A DNA stretch of 64,000 bases from Thioclava dalianensis (GTDB taxonomy: Bacteria > Pseudomonadota > Alphaproteobacteria > Rhodobacterales > Rhodobacteraceae), in contig NZ_JHEH01000014.1 of NCBI RefSeq assembly GCF_000715505.1, forward strand, positions 28,459-92,458, written 5' to 3'. Positions 35,559 to 44,733 of the stretch are shown here, piece by piece; position 1 is the first letter of the stretch, and the number at the start of each line of letters is the position of its first letter. Below the pieces are notes generated by a model, which had not been told where the DNA came from, searched no databases, and worked only from the letters and a program-made list of their open reading frames with translations. The position numbers were made by a program, and so were the translations under genes.

Positions 35559-36083
35559 TTACAGCCAGTCGATGTCGTCAAAACCGCGATTGATGTAGCC
35601 GCCCTTGGAATAGGACTCGCCCTCATAGCCAAAGACCGGCCAGATCGCTTTCTGGTTATAGAGACCCGTCACCAGACCGCCGCGGACCTTTTGAAAGAAG
35701 GGGCTCTCCTCCATGCCCCTCAGGATCCGCACCCGATCATCCTCCCAACTGGTGTAGAGATAGCTTGCAAAGCCCTTGCCACGCGCGGCCGCATCGAGGG
35801 CCGAGACGCCCATCGCGATCTCGGGCGCAGTCTCGGCGGTATCGTAGCCTTTCACCGCGATGACATAATACTGGTCTTCGATCTTATCGTGCGGATAGAT
35901 ATCGCGCGCCATCTGCACGAGCGTCGCGAAGGCCGTAGGCGAGATCGCCGTAAGCTCGGTCGCCCATGCGGCATTGCGCGCCGCCACGAACCCCGAGCCC
36001 ACGACGAAGCTGGCCCCGGCGACGGTTGCCCGCGCCAAAAGCTGCCGTCTGGTCATCCCTTTCGGGCTTACCTTGGTTGCCAT
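35559..36083 (-). CDS. Gluconate 2-dehydrogenase subunit 3-family protein, Tat-exported
   Basis: 174 residues from the ATG at 36083, which is spaced six bases from GGAGGAG; the in-frame ATG at 36089 abuts it. The N-terminus has a twin-arginine signal, MTRRQLLARATVAGASFVVG. The mature part matches the small (gamma) subunit of membrane-associated sugar dehydrogenases (FATLVQMARDIYPHDKIEDQYY, GLYNQKAIWPVFGYEGESYSKGGYINRGFDDIDW). It should escort the signal-less GMC flavoprotein encoded next to it to the periplasm. Confidence 0.85.
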   Translation of the reverse strand: MATKVSPKGMTRRQLLARATVAGASFVVGSGFVAARNAAWATELTAISPTAFATLVQMARDIYPHDKIEDQYYVIAVKGYDTAETAPEIAMGVSALDAAARGKGFASYLYTSWEDDRVRILRGMEESPFFQKVRGGLVTGLYNQKAIWPVFGYEGESYSKGGYINRGFDDIDWL

Positions 36084-36119
36084 TGTCATCTCCTCCCTGA
36101 TGTCTCCCTTAGGAAAAAC

Positions 36120-36515
36120 TCACTTGAAGCGACCTTCCCGCCCGAGCACCTCGATCTGGTAGCCATCGGGATCAGCCACAAAAAAGAATTTCGCGACGGT
36201 CTCCCCAGCCGGCGCGAATTCCACGAGTTTGCGGGGCGCGAGGCCCTCGGCCTCAAAGCGCTTATGTTCGGCTTCGAGATCATCGACCGACACCGCGAAA
36301 TGACCGTAGCCATCGCCAAGGTCATAGGGTTCGGTCCGGTCCTTGTTGATCGTCAGCTCAAGCTCGAAATCGCTCTCGGCATTGCTCAGATAGACGAGCG
36401 TAAAATCCGGAAAGTCGAGCCGGTCCGCCACTTCAAGGCCAAAGGCCTTGTTGTAGAACGCAATCGAGCGGTCCTCGTCGAGGACACGGATCATGGAATG
36501 GATGGATTTTGCCAC
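36120..36515 (-). CDS. Lactoylglutathione lyase-like VOC protein (second copy)
   Basis: 131 residues. It has HSMIRVLDEDRSIAFYNKAFGLEVADRLDF, ELELTINKDRTEPYDLGDGYGHFAVSVDDLEAEHKRFEAEGLAPR and FFFVADPDGYQIEVLGREGRF: a full glyoxalase-I-type fold with His, Glu, His and Glu ligands in place. This copy is closer to canonical GloA than the one at 32306. It is upstream of, and in line with, the two dehydrogenase subunits with a gap of about 35 bases, so it may share their operon. Confidence 0.85.
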   Translation of the reverse strand: MAKSIHSMIRVLDEDRSIAFYNKAFGLEVADRLDFPDFTLVYLSNAESDFELELTINKDRTEPYDLGDGYGHFAVSVDDLEAEHKRFEAEGLAPRKLVEFAPAGETVAKFFFVADPDGYQIEVLGREGRFK

Positions 36516-36629
36516 CGGTTACTCCCGCTATGTTGCTGTCAGTTGTCCTGAAAGCTTAGCGGCGTGCGAAGGTGGCGCGGGTAGTAGGTCTATACTACCC
36601 TTGCAGAATGTTTGACGTCAGACTTGCGC

Positions 36630-36923
36630 CTATTCAGCTGCGACAGAAAGCGCCGGGCGCTCGTTTGAAATCTGTAAGAATTTCAGGCAAGAGCAGCGCA
36701 GCAGCGACGTGAAATTCGACGGTTCTCCGCGCAGTTCAAGCACTTCAGAATGCAGCGTCGAGATGAAAGTGGGCGTCGACACCCCATCGCGCGCGGCGAT
36801 CTCGTCGAGAATATCCCAAAACGCATTCTCAAGCCGGATGCTCGTGCTCTGCCCGTTCAGCCGCAGCCTGCGGGTTTCACAAGAATAGCGCTCCGGGTCC
36901 TGACCGGTGAAAACATGGCACAT
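36630..36923 (-). CDS. Ribbon-helix-helix domain protein
   Basis: 97 residues. The central part, RRLRLNGQSTSIRLENAFWDILDEIAARDGVSTPTFISTLHSEV (residues ~18-62), is the short RHH_4-type domain common in Alphaproteobacteria. The beta strand (STSIRLE) would contact DNA as a dimer. GGAGGAG precedes the ATG. It is divergent from the quinone oxidoreductase gene at 37198 and may regulate it or itself. Confidence 0.8.
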   Translation of the reverse strand: MCHVFTGQDPERYSCETRRLRLNGQSTSIRLENAFWDILDEIAARDGVSTPTFISTLHSEVLELRGEPSNFTSLLRCSCLKFLQISNERPALSVAAE

Positions 36924-37197
36924 ATCGTCTCTCCTCCCCTAGATCCGATTGCCGAAGCGAACCGAAGCTCACCCGAGATTTAAGAATATGAGCAAACCAG
37001 ATTGGGTCAATCCTGTTGTGCAGGCGGATACGCGCGTGGCCTGCCCTGCATGCCCATGCAAAAGCGGTCTCTCCTGAGCTCTCGCGACGCCCTGCGGAAG
37101 TTGCTTTCGCGCGCATCCGACACAGCTATGAGCGGACAGATACGACCCGGGCGTCCCATATCCGTTGGAAATCGCCCCCCATCCAGGAGATAGGTCC
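36924..37197. promoter_or_regulatory. Divergent control region
   Basis: 274 bases between the divergent RHH and quinone oxidoreductase genes hold no supported gene and must contain both promoters. I see no clear -35/-10 pair or operator. Confidence 0.4.
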
Positions 37198-38127
37198 ATG
37201 AAAGCCGCCATCATCCGCGACTACGACACCGAAATTGAGATCGCCGACATCGATCCGCCTGCGATCAGCGCCGATTCCGTCTTGATTGCCGTGCATGCAT
37301 CCAGCGTGAACCCCATCGATTACATCCTGCAATCGGGCGTGATGAAAGAGAACATGCCGCTGGATTTTCCCCATGTCATGGGGTTCGACGTCTCGGGAGT
37401 GATCACGCAACTCGGCGCGGATGTCACCGGCTTCAATGTGAGCGACGCGGTCTTTGCCCGCCCCAATCAGCAAGACGCAGGCGCGATTGCGCAGATCGCC
37501 CGCGTCAAAGCAAATGAACTGGCCTTGAAGCCCGCCAATCTCAGCCACGAAGAGGCCGCCTCGGTGCCGCTCGCCGGGCTGACCGCGTGGCAGGCGCTGA
37601 TCTCGACGGCGGGAATGAAATCGGGCGACAAGGTCCTGATCCATGCCGGATCGGGCGGGGTCGGCACGCTGGCGATCCAGATCGCGAAACATGTCGGGGC
37701 CCATGTCGCCACGACCTGCAGCCCCCGCAACGCGGATCTGGTGCGCGAGATCGGCGCGGATATCGTGATCGACTATCACAGCCAAGCCTTCGACGAGGAG
37801 CTGTCAGATTACGACATCGTCTTTGACATGCTGGGCGGCGAGACGCTGAACCGCTCGTTCAAGGTTCTCAAGAAGGGTGGCACCCTCGTCTCGATCAAGG
37901 GACAGGACACGGACAATCTGGCCGCAAAGCACGGTGTTCGGTTCGAATGGTTTCTCATGGAGCCCGACGGCGCAATGCTCACAGAGATCGCCAAGTTGAT
38001 GGAAGACGGGATCATTCGCCCCATCATCGACCGCGTCTACCCGATGGGCGAGACGACTGAAGCCTATGCCGCGCTCAAGGACGGGCACGCTGTCGGCAAG
38101 ATCGTGATCTCCATCGATCAAGAGTGA
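37198..38127 (+). CDS. NAD(P)-dependent quinone oxidoreductase-like MDR protein
   Basis: 309 residues from the ATG at 37198 (MKAAIIRDYD), after AGGAGATAGG. Medium-chain dehydrogenase fold without the zinc ligands: HASSVNPIDYILQSGVM, FPHVMGFDVSGVI, then the nucleotide site HAGSGGVGTLAIQIAKHVGA (~150). It matches the zeta-crystallin/QOR group that reduces quinones or enones with NADPH. It stands alone, divergent from the RHH gene and convergent with the ketoglutarate-semialdehyde dehydrogenase gene. Confidence 0.88.
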   Translation: MKAAIIRDYDTEIEIADIDPPAISADSVLIAVHASSVNPIDYILQSGVMKENMPLDFPHVMGFDVSGVITQLGADVTGFNVSDAVFARPNQQDAGAIAQIARVKANELALKPANLSHEEAASVPLAGLTAWQALISTAGMKSGDKVLIHAGSGGVGTLAIQIAKHVGAHVATTCSPRNADLVREIGADIVIDYHSQAFDEELSDYDIVFDMLGGETLNRSFKVLKKGGTLVSIKGQDTDNLAAKHGVRFEWFLMEPDGAMLTEIAKLMEDGIIRPIIDRVYPMGETTEAYAALKDGHAVGKIVISIDQE

Positions 38128-38132
38128 CGAGG

Positions 38133-38162
38133 CGCCGGTCAGGCTTTGAAACCTGACCGGCG
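38133..38162. terminator. Hairpin between convergent genes
   Basis: A perfect 11-bp stem (CGCCGGTCAGG/CCTGACCGGCG) with an 8-base loop lies between the stops of the genes ending at 38127 and 38175. No long T-tract follows on either strand, so termination may be weak or the hairpin may stabilise both messages. Confidence 0.55.
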
Positions 38163-38174
38163 GGTTCTCGGGAT

Positions 38175-39689
38175 TCAGGCGATATCCGCAGGCAGCACGC
38201 CCTCCGGGATATTCTGGTAGCAGACCGGACGCAGAAAGCGCCGGATCGAGAGCGTGCCGACGCTGGTCGCGCCGAAATTGGTCGATGCCGGATAGGGCCC
38301 GCCATGGACCATCGCTTCACTGACCTCTACGCCGGTCGGAAAGCCATTCGCCAGCACGCGGCCCGCCTTGCGCTCAAGCACCGGCAACAGCTTGCGCGCA
38401 AGCGCGGCATCGCCGTCCTCAAGATGCATGGTCGCGGTCAGCTGGCCTTCAAAACCCTTCGCCAGCTCGACCATCTGGCCCGGGTCCGAAACCCGCACGA
38501 CAAGGCCGAGCGGCCCGAAGACTTCTTCGCCAAGCGCGTGGTCCTGCAGGTAATTCTCCGCGCTCGTCTCATAGAGGTTCGGCGCGGCGTTGCGGCCGTC
38601 CTGCTCGGTCGTCAGCACCGGGGTCACGGAATTGCGGGTGTCGAAGCGCTCTTTGCCATCGCGGTAGGCCTGCGCGATCCCTTCGGTCAGCATGACCTGC
38701 GGGCCGGAGGCCGACAGCGCCTCTTTCGCGGCGCGCACGAAAGCATCGCCTGCCGGGCCTTCTTCGACCACAGCAATGCCGGGATTGGTGCAGAACTGAC
38801 CCGCGCCCATCGTCAGCGAGCCTGCCCAGCCGGTGCCGATTTCGGCCCCGCGCGCCTTCGCGGCCTCGGGCAGCAGGAACATCGGATTGACCGAGCCCAG
38901 CTCACCAAAGAACGGGATCGGCTCGGGGCGCTGCGCGCAAAGATCAAAGAGCGCGCGGCCACCGCCCAAGCTACCGGTGAAGCCCACCGCCTTGATCAGC
39001 GGATGCTGGACCAGTGCCTGCCCCACATCGCGCCGCCCGCCCTGGATCAGGCTGAACACGCCCTTGGGCATGCCGCATTTTTCAACCGCCGCCTTGATCG
39101 CCTCGGCCACGATTTCGCCGGTGCCGGGATGGGCGGAATGGCCCTTCACCACAACCGGGCAGCCCGCAGCCAGAGCGGCAGCGGTGTCGCCGCCTGCTGT
39201 TGAGAACGCCAGCGGGAAGTTCGACGCGCCGAACACCGCAACCGGGCCGATCGGACGCTGGATCATCCGCATGTCGGGACGCGGCAGCGGCTGGCGGTCG
39301 GGGAGCGCCTCGTCGTGACGACGGTCGAGATAGTCACCCTTGCGAATATGCTCGGCAAAGAGGCGCAACTGGCCCACGGTGCGGCCCCGCTCGCCCTGCA
39401 GCCGGGCCTCGGGCAACCCGCTTTCCTGCGTGCCGATCTCGGTGATCGCTTCGCCCCGCGCGTCGATCTCATCGGCGATGGTCTCGAGGAAATTCGCGCG
39501 GGTCTCACGGCTCGTATAGCCGTAGTCCCAGAACGCCTCTTCCGCCGCCGCGCAAGCCGCGTTCACCATCTCGACCGTGCCGGCGCAGAACTCATGGCTC
39601 GGCCCATGCGCGGGATCGGATGCAAACGTTTTGTCGGTGCCCACCCAGTCGCCAGCGATCAGGTGTTTTCCGTGCGGGGTGAAGGTCAT
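38175..39689 (-). CDS. Alpha-ketoglutaric semialdehyde dehydrogenase
   Basis: 504 residues. Aldehyde dehydrogenase superfamily, subgroup that oxidises 2,5-dioxopentanoate to 2-oxoglutarate with NAD(P). Evidence: GPVAVFGASNFPLAFSTAGGDTAAALAAGCPVVVKGHSAHPGT (~150), AVGFTGSLGGGRALFDL (~235), catalytic glutamate in PFFGELGSVNP (~262) and nucleophile cysteine in MGAGQFCTNPGIAVV (~297). This is the last step of the Weimberg-type pathway. It is the terminal gene of the leftward operon with the TRAP importer and XylX-like dehydratase. Confidence 0.9.
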   Translation of the reverse strand: MTFTPHGKHLIAGDWVGTDKTFASDPAHGPSHEFCAGTVEMVNAACAAAEEAFWDYGYTSRETRANFLETIADEIDARGEAITEIGTQESGLPEARLQGERGRTVGQLRLFAEHIRKGDYLDRRHDEALPDRQPLPRPDMRMIQRPIGPVAVFGASNFPLAFSTAGGDTAAALAAGCPVVVKGHSAHPGTGEIVAEAIKAAVEKCGMPKGVFSLIQGGRRDVGQALVQHPLIKAVGFTGSLGGGRALFDLCAQRPEPIPFFGELGSVNPMFLLPEAAKARGAEIGTGWAGSLTMGAGQFCTNPGIAVVEEGPAGDAFVRAAKEALSASGPQVMLTEGIAQAYRDGKERFDTRNSVTPVLTTEQDGRNAAPNLYETSAENYLQDHALGEEVFGPLGLVVRVSDPGQMVELAKGFEGQLTATMHLEDGDAALARKLLPVLERKAGRVLANGFPTGVEVSEAMVHGGPYPASTNFGATSVGTLSIRRFLRPVCYQNIPEGVLPADIA

Positions 39690-39738
39690 GATGTCTCCTT
39701 TTGGGTTTGTCGCGGGCCAGATGCGCGGTAGGCGAAGG

Positions 39739-40500
39739 TTAAAGAACCGCCGTCATGCCGCCGTCGATATAGAGGATCTGCCCGTTGACGAAATCTGACG
39801 CGGCAGAGGCGAGAAACACGACCGCGCCCTGCAGCTCCTCGGGCCGTCCCCAGCGCCCGGCGGGCGTGCGGCCACGGACCCAGCTGTCAAATTTGACGTC
39901 GTCCTGAAGCGGTTGCGTCATATCGGTCATCATATAGCCGGGGCCGATGGCGTTGGCTTGGATGTTCGAGCCCGCCCATTCTGCCGCCATCGAGCGTGTC
40001 AGCATCTTGATGCCGCCCTTGGCGACCGTATAAGGCGCGACCGTCGCGCGGGCGAGATCGCTCATCAGAGAGCCGATATTGATGATCTTTCCGCCGCCTT
40101 TCGCGATCATCCGCGAAGCCGCCTCGCGACCGCACAGGAAGGCAGAGGTCAGGTTGGTATCCATCACGCGCTGCCAATCCGCTGCGCTCAGCTCCAGCAT
40201 CGGGCGGCGCAGCTGAATGCCTGCATTATTCACAAGAATGTCCGGGCTGTGGCCTTGCGCGTCGAGCCGGTCGAATGCCCCGCGCACGGCGGCCTCGTCA
40301 GAGACATCGAAGGCCGCGGCGCTCACCGCATAACCTTGGGCGGCCATCTCATCGCGCGTCTGCGCAAGCCGGTCGGCATTCACACCGTTGAGCACCACAT
40401 GCGCGCCTGCAGCGCATAGGGCTTCGGCGAAGGTTCGGCCCAGGCCGCGTGATGACCCCGTCACCAATGCGGTTTTACCTGTGAGATCAAATGTGCTCAT
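39739..40500 (-). CDS. SDR-family dehydrogenase (gluconate 5-dehydrogenase-like)
   Basis: 253 residues from the ATG at 40500 (MSTFDLTGK). A classical SDR: GSSRGLGRTFA (~15), NNAGIQLRRPM (~88) and catalytic YTVAKGGIKML (~155). The closest named relatives by sequence feel are 2-keto-gluconate/gluconate 5-dehydrogenases. Within this operon it could oxidise the sugar, or a lactone or acid form, before XylD. The substrate is an inference. It is separated from dctP by a perfect hairpin. Confidence 0.85.
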   Translation of the reverse strand: MSTFDLTGKTALVTGSSRGLGRTFAEALCAAGAHVVLNGVNADRLAQTRDEMAAQGYAVSAAAFDVSDEAAVRGAFDRLDAQGHSPDILVNNAGIQLRRPMLELSAADWQRVMDTNLTSAFLCGREAASRMIAKGGGKIINIGSLMSDLARATVAPYTVAKGGIKMLTRSMAAEWAGSNIQANAIGPGYMMTDMTQPLQDDVKFDSWVRGRTPAGRWGRPEELQGAVVFLASAASDFVNGQILYIDGGMTAVL

Positions 40501-40537
40501 CGGCCTCTCCTTGGATTTCTGTCTCAATAATGTTGGC

Positions 40538-40566
40538 GAGGCGGGCCGGAGGAAATGGCCCGCCTC
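40538..40566 (-). other. Stem-loop between the TRAP binding-protein gene and the SDR gene
   Basis: A perfect 10-bp inverted repeat (GAGGCGGGCC/GGCCCGCCTC, 9-base loop) without a T-tract lies just after the binding-protein gene. It has the same placement as the hairpins at 3518 and 57625 and is probably an mRNA stabiliser or partial attenuator. Confidence 0.6.
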
Positions 40567-40618
40567 AAGATCCGCCGAATATGTCAGGCGGACGGGGGTC
40601 TGGCTACGGCGTGCGGCG

Positions 40619-41647
40619 TCAGTTGCTGCTGGCGTGCTGGTCGGCGCGCAGACCGTCGAGCGTCTTTTGCACGCGGTCGATCACGTCGCCGCCGATCTCG
40701 TCGCGGTGCTTGTCATAGACGACCTGCGATTTCTCACGCATCCGGGTCAGTTCTTCGGGCGAGACCTTGTTGAACTTGATCCCGGCCTTTTCCATTTTCT
40801 CAAGCGAGGCCTTGTTGAGATCCTGAATCACCTTGCGCTCGACCGTGCCACCCTCAACCGCGCAGGTCCGCAGCGCGTCCTGCTCGTCGGGATCGAGCGT
40901 GTCGAAGATCGGCTTGGAGAACAGGAAGAGGAAAGGCGTGTAGGCGTGCTTCGTCTCGCTGATATATTTCTGCACCTCGTAGAATTTCGAGGTATCGATC
41001 GTGACATAGGGGTTTTCCTGTGCGTCGATCGCGCCGGTCTCAAGCGCCGAGAAAACCTCGCCGAAGGCCATCGGCGTTGCGTTGGCCCCGAGATTGTCGA
41101 ACGTATCCAAGAAGATGTTGTTTTGCATCACGCGGATCTTGAGGCCCTTGAGGTCTTCCCATTTGGTAATCGGACGCTTGGAGTTCGACACGTTGCGGAA
41201 GCCGTTCTCCCAATAGGCGAGGTTCACAAGCCCTTTGCCTTCGAGTTTCTTATTGAGGAACGTGCCGAAATCGCCATCCATGACGGTGTAGGCTTCCTGA
41301 TTGGTCTGGAACAGGAACGGCAGATCGAAGACGCCAAGCGCAGGTTCGATGCCGACGAGCGGCGAGGACGAGGTCACAACCGCATCCAGCGTGCCCGAGC
41401 GCAGCGCCTGAGTTGCCTGAAGATCGCCGCCAAGCGCGCCGCTCCAATAGGCCTGCAGCTTCATCTTGCCGCCGGTCTTTTTATCAAGACACTGCTGCAT
41501 GGCGTCGATGCCATTATGCACGGGATGGTTCTCGGCGACGCCGTTCGAGATCCGGATCGTGCGATTGTGGAATTCGGCAGCGGCCGGGCTTGCGACCGCC
41601 ATCATCGTGCCAAGCAGAAGCGCTGCTTTGATTGCCTTGGATTTCAT
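40619..41647 (-). CDS. TRAP transporter substrate-binding protein (DctP family)
   Basis: 342 residues. A Sec signal of ~24 residues ends SPAAA-E. DctP-family marks: VAENHPVHNGIDAMQQCL, WSGALGGDLQATQALRSGTLDAV, LPFLFQTNQEAY, KRPITKWEDLKGLKIRVMQN (with the conserved arginine that holds the carboxylate, ~155) and MAFGEVFSALETGAIDAQENPYVTI. The carboxylate-binding arginine fits a sugar-acid ligand such as a pentonate. It follows the DctM gene. Confidence 0.9.
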   Translation of the reverse strand: MKSKAIKAALLLGTMMAVASPAAAEFHNRTIRISNGVAENHPVHNGIDAMQQCLDKKTGGKMKLQAYWSGALGGDLQATQALRSGTLDAVVTSSSPLVGIEPALGVFDLPFLFQTNQEAYTVMDGDFGTFLNKKLEGKGLVNLAYWENGFRNVSNSKRPITKWEDLKGLKIRVMQNNIFLDTFDNLGANATPMAFGEVFSALETGAIDAQENPYVTIDTSKFYEVQKYISETKHAYTPFLFLFSKPIFDTLDPDEQDALRTCAVEGGTVERKVIQDLNKASLEKMEKAGIKFNKVSPEELTRMREKSQVVYDKHRDEIGGDVIDRVQKTLDGLRADQHASSN

Positions 41648-41697
41648 AGTTTCCTCCCTTTAGAAATTAGCGTTGGCAAGAGTTGAGCCGTGACTGG

Positions 41698-42975
41698 TCA
41701 GTAGAACCAATGCGCTGGAACCAGCACAATTTGTGGAAAGGCCACGAGAACGAAGAGCACGAGGATCTCGGCCACAAGAAACGGCCAGACGCCCATGACG
41801 ACACGGCCCAGCGGGATCCTCCCAACCCCGCTGACCACATTGAGGACAACACCCACGGGCGGCGTCAGCAGCCCGATGCAGCAATTCATGATGAACATCA
41901 CACCGAAATAGATCGGATCGATCCCCGCCTTGAGCACCAGCGGCAAGAGCACCGGGGTCAGGATCAGGATCGTCGGCGTCAGATCGAGCGCGGTGCCGAC
42001 GAGGATGACGAGGACCATGATGAAGGCCATCAAAAGCTTCGGATGCTCGATCAGCGGCTCGATGATGCTGCCAAGCTCCGCCGGGATATTCGCCATGGTG
42101 ATGAGCCATGCCGACACCAGCGCGGCGCAGACCAGAAACATGATCGCAGCCGTCGTACGTCCCGCCGCGATGAACACGCCCGGCAACGATTTCAGGCTGA
42201 GCTCGCGATAGACGAAGAGCCCCACGAAAAGCGCATAGAAGGTCGCGATCACCGCAGCCTCGGTCGGGGTGACGACGCCGAACTTGATGCCGCCCAGAAT
42301 GATCACCGGCATGCCGAGCGCCCAGATCGCGCGCAGACCGGCCCGGCCCCGCTCGCTCCAACTGGCGCGCGCGAGGGTCTCCGCATTGTCCTTTCGGGCC
42401 ACGAATAGCCAGGTCACGATCAGCACCGTCCCCATCAGGACACCGGGTACGATCCCGGCCATGAACAGCTTGGAGATCGACAGGTTGCTTGCGACCCCAA
42501 AGATGATGAAAGCCATCGAGGGTGGGATTACCGGCGCGATCACGCCGCCTGCGGCGATCAGGCCTGCAGAGCGCGGCACGTTGTAGCCCGCGCGGCGCAT
42601 CATCGGCAGCAAGATCGCGGCCAGCGCGGCGCTGTCTGCCGCAGCAGAGCCCGAGATCGAGGCCAAGATCACTGCCGCCATGATCGCAACGATGCCAAGG
42701 CCGCCCCGGATATGCCCGACGCAGGCAATCGCGAAGTCGATGATCCGGCGCGACAGCCCGCCTGCATTCATCAACTCGCCCGCGAGGATGAAGAACGGGA
42801 TCGCGAGAAGGGTGAAGGTATTGGCACCAATCGCCATGTTCTGGGCGATGATCTGGGTGTTGAACATGCCCAGATATTCCATCAGCACGATGCCGCAGAA
42901 GATCAGAGCGAAGGCGACCGGAACGCCAATGGCCATGGCGCCGATCAGCGAGACGAGAAAGACAACAAGAGTCAT
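41698..42975 (-). CDS. TRAP transporter large permease (DctM family)
   Basis: 425 residues with about twelve hydrophobic segments. DctM marks: FFILAGELMNAGGLSRRIIDFA (~62), SISGSAAADSAALAAILLPMMRRAGY (~108), GGVIAPVIPPSMAFIIFGV (~143), LILTPVLLPLV and NCCIGLLTPPVGVVLNVV. It is the sodium-driven carrier subunit. It overlaps the DctQ stop by 4 bp (ATGA). Confidence 0.93.
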   Translation of the reverse strand: MTLVVFLVSLIGAMAIGVPVAFALIFCGIVLMEYLGMFNTQIIAQNMAIGANTFTLLAIPFFILAGELMNAGGLSRRIIDFAIACVGHIRGGLGIVAIMAAVILASISGSAAADSAALAAILLPMMRRAGYNVPRSAGLIAAGGVIAPVIPPSMAFIIFGVASNLSISKLFMAGIVPGVLMGTVLIVTWLFVARKDNAETLARASWSERGRAGLRAIWALGMPVIILGGIKFGVVTPTEAAVIATFYALFVGLFVYRELSLKSLPGVFIAAGRTTAAIMFLVCAALVSAWLITMANIPAELGSIIEPLIEHPKLLMAFIMVLVILVGTALDLTPTILILTPVLLPLVLKAGIDPIYFGVMFIMNCCIGLLTPPVGVVLNVVSGVGRIPLGRVVMGVWPFLVAEILVLFVLVAFPQIVLVPAHWFY

Positions 42976-43508
42976 GATGCGCGCCCCTCAGTCTCATCTG
43001 CATCGTGGTGCTGACCTGCGAAACGGTCGAATTCGGCATCGCTCATCCGGCCAGTCAGCAATCTGAACAACCGCTCGAGCGAGATCGCGATGATCCCCGC
43101 GGCCGTGAACAGGCCGGAGCCGTAGACGAAGCCCATCGGCATCATCGTCACTGGCGCGGCCATCGTCATGTTGATCGGGAGCTGCTTCCATGTGCCAATC
43201 AGCAATACCGCCGAACAGCCGATGATCACGACCTCGCTCAGCCCCATCAGGACCTTGCGCCCGCGCCGACCAAAGGCTGCGACCACGGTCTCCATGCCCA
43301 TATGCATGTGATGGTGATGCGCCACGACCGCGCCGATGAAGGTCAGCCAGACAAAGAAGAAGCGCGACAGCTCTTCGGAGACGACGATACCGCTGTCGAA
43401 CGCGTAGCGCAGGATGACATTGAGAAAGACCATCAGAGCCATGCCCGCAAGCAAGAGCGCCAGCACGATATCGAGGGTACGAAAGAAGAATTTGGTGAAT
43501 TTCTGCAT
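42972..43508 (-). CDS. TRAP transporter small permease (DctQ family)
   Basis: 178 residues from the ATG at 43508 (MQKFTKFFFRTLD), which is 4 bases after the FAH-family stop. Four hydrophobic helices and the DctQ motif EELSRFFFVWLTFIGAVVAHHHHMHMGMETV (~45) are visible. The run of four histidines here is unusual but sits where DctQ proteins often carry one or two. It works with the DctM and DctP genes that follow. Confidence 0.9.
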   Translation of the reverse strand: MQKFTKFFFRTLDIVLALLLAGMALMVFLNVILRYAFDSGIVVSEELSRFFFVWLTFIGAVVAHHHHMHMGMETVVAAFGRRGRKVLMGLSEVVIIGCSAVLLIGTWKQLPINMTMAAPVTMMPMGFVYGSGLFTAAGIIAISLERLFRLLTGRMSDAEFDRFAGQHHDADETEGRAS

Positions 43509-43512
43509 GCGC

Positions 43513-44679
43513 TTACACCCTGTCGCCAAGGCCGCGCGCGACCAGATTGGCGATCAAGGCCCGGCTGCCGAAAACCCATTCGGGACAGGCGTCGCAGCGC
43601 GCGACCCGGTTGACCAAGGCCCCCAGTCGCGGCGAGGCAATCTCGACCTCGTCGCCGGTCTCATGGGTAAAGCCCTGCCCCGGCGCGCGGCGATCCTGCA
43701 CAGGCGCGAAAAGCGTCCCGAGGAACAGCACCGCCCCGTCGGGATATTGATGGCTGCGATTGAGCATCTGCCGGGTCAGCTCTGAGGGGGAGCGGCTGAT
43801 CGCCTCCATCCGGCTTTCGCCCGACATCTCGAACCCGTCCGCGCCGCGCACATGCAGGCTGACGACCGCCGTTTCGACATCGGAGAGGGTGAAGTGCTCA
43901 TCGAAGATCCGCAGGAACGGGCCGAGCGCGCAGGAGGCGTTGTTGTCCTTCGCCTTGCCCAGAAGCAGCGCCGAGCGCCCCTCGACATCGCGCAGGTTCA
44001 CGTCATTGCCGAGCGTCGCGCCAAGGATCGTGCCGTCAGAGCGGATCGCAAGCACGATCTCGGGCTCGGGATTGTTCCAATCCGAAATCGGGTGAATGCC
44101 GATCTCGGCGCCGCAGCCGACAGAGGACATGGGCTGCGCTTTGGTGAAGATCTCGGCATCCGGGCCGATGCCAACTTCGAGATATTGCGACCACAGGCCC
44201 ATCTCTTGCAGCAGCGTTTTCACTTTCGCGGCCGCCTCCGATCCAGCGGCGATATCGCGCAGGCTCTCGCCGATCACCGGGGCAAGGCGGGCGCGGATCT
44301 CATGGGCCGCCTGAAGATCGCCACCTGCGCGCTCTTCGATCACGCGCTCAAGCATGCTTTCAGCGAATGTGACGCCCGCGGCCTTGACGGCCTGCAGGTC
44401 GATCGGTGCCAAGAGCTGCCCCGCCTCACCCGACAGGAATTCCGCAAGCGACCCGAGCACCGGCAGATCCTCGCGCCGAAGACAGGTATGCAGATCGTCA
44501 CGCTCCAGCAGCCCCGACACCGTCGCCGCGATCTGCGTCAGGTCGTGCAAAGCCCCACTGCGCAGAACGCACACACAGGGGCCGCCCTGAGCCTTCGACC
44601 AAACCCGGCCGATCAGCAGGGCGCGTGCTTCATCCTCGGGCACAATGCGGCCCGGTTCCAAATTGAGCATAGCTGCCAA
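43513..44679 (-). CDS. xylX: Fumarylacetoacetate hydrolase-family 2-keto-3-deoxypentonate dehydratase (XylX-like)
   Basis: 388 residues. A TTG at 44679 is five bases from AGGAGGG; an ATG at 44670 is the alternative start. It matches Caulobacter XylX along its length: LAPIDLQAVKAAGVTFAESMLERVIEERA (~90), LWSQYLEVGIGPDAEIFTKAQPMSSVG (~160), WNNPEPEIVL, GNDVNLRDVEGRSALLLGKAKDNNASCALGPF and HQYPDGAVLFLGTLFAPVQDR. XylX dehydrates 2-keto-3-deoxyxylonate to ketoglutarate semialdehyde, the substrate of the dehydrogenase at the end of this operon. A conserved motif shared with the divergent xylD operon lies 55 bases upstream. Confidence 0.88.
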   Translation of the reverse strand: MAAMLNLEPGRIVPEDEARALLIGRVWSKAQGGPCVCVLRSGALHDLTQIAATVSGLLERDDLHTCLRREDLPVLGSLAEFLSGEAGQLLAPIDLQAVKAAGVTFAESMLERVIEERAGGDLQAAHEIRARLAPVIGESLRDIAAGSEAAAKVKTLLQEMGLWSQYLEVGIGPDAEIFTKAQPMSSVGCGAEIGIHPISDWNNPEPEIVLAIRSDGTILGATLGNDVNLRDVEGRSALLLGKAKDNNASCALGPFLRIFDEHFTLSDVETAVVSLHVRGADGFEMSGESRMEAISRSPSELTRQMLNRSHQYPDGAVLFLGTLFAPVQDRRAPGQGFTHETGDEVEIASPRLGALVNRVARCDACPEWVFGSRALIANLVARGLGDRV

Positions 44680-44733
44680 TTCTCCCTCCTTGAGACCCGA
44701 TGCGGCAACTCCTCATGCCGTACGGACATATGA

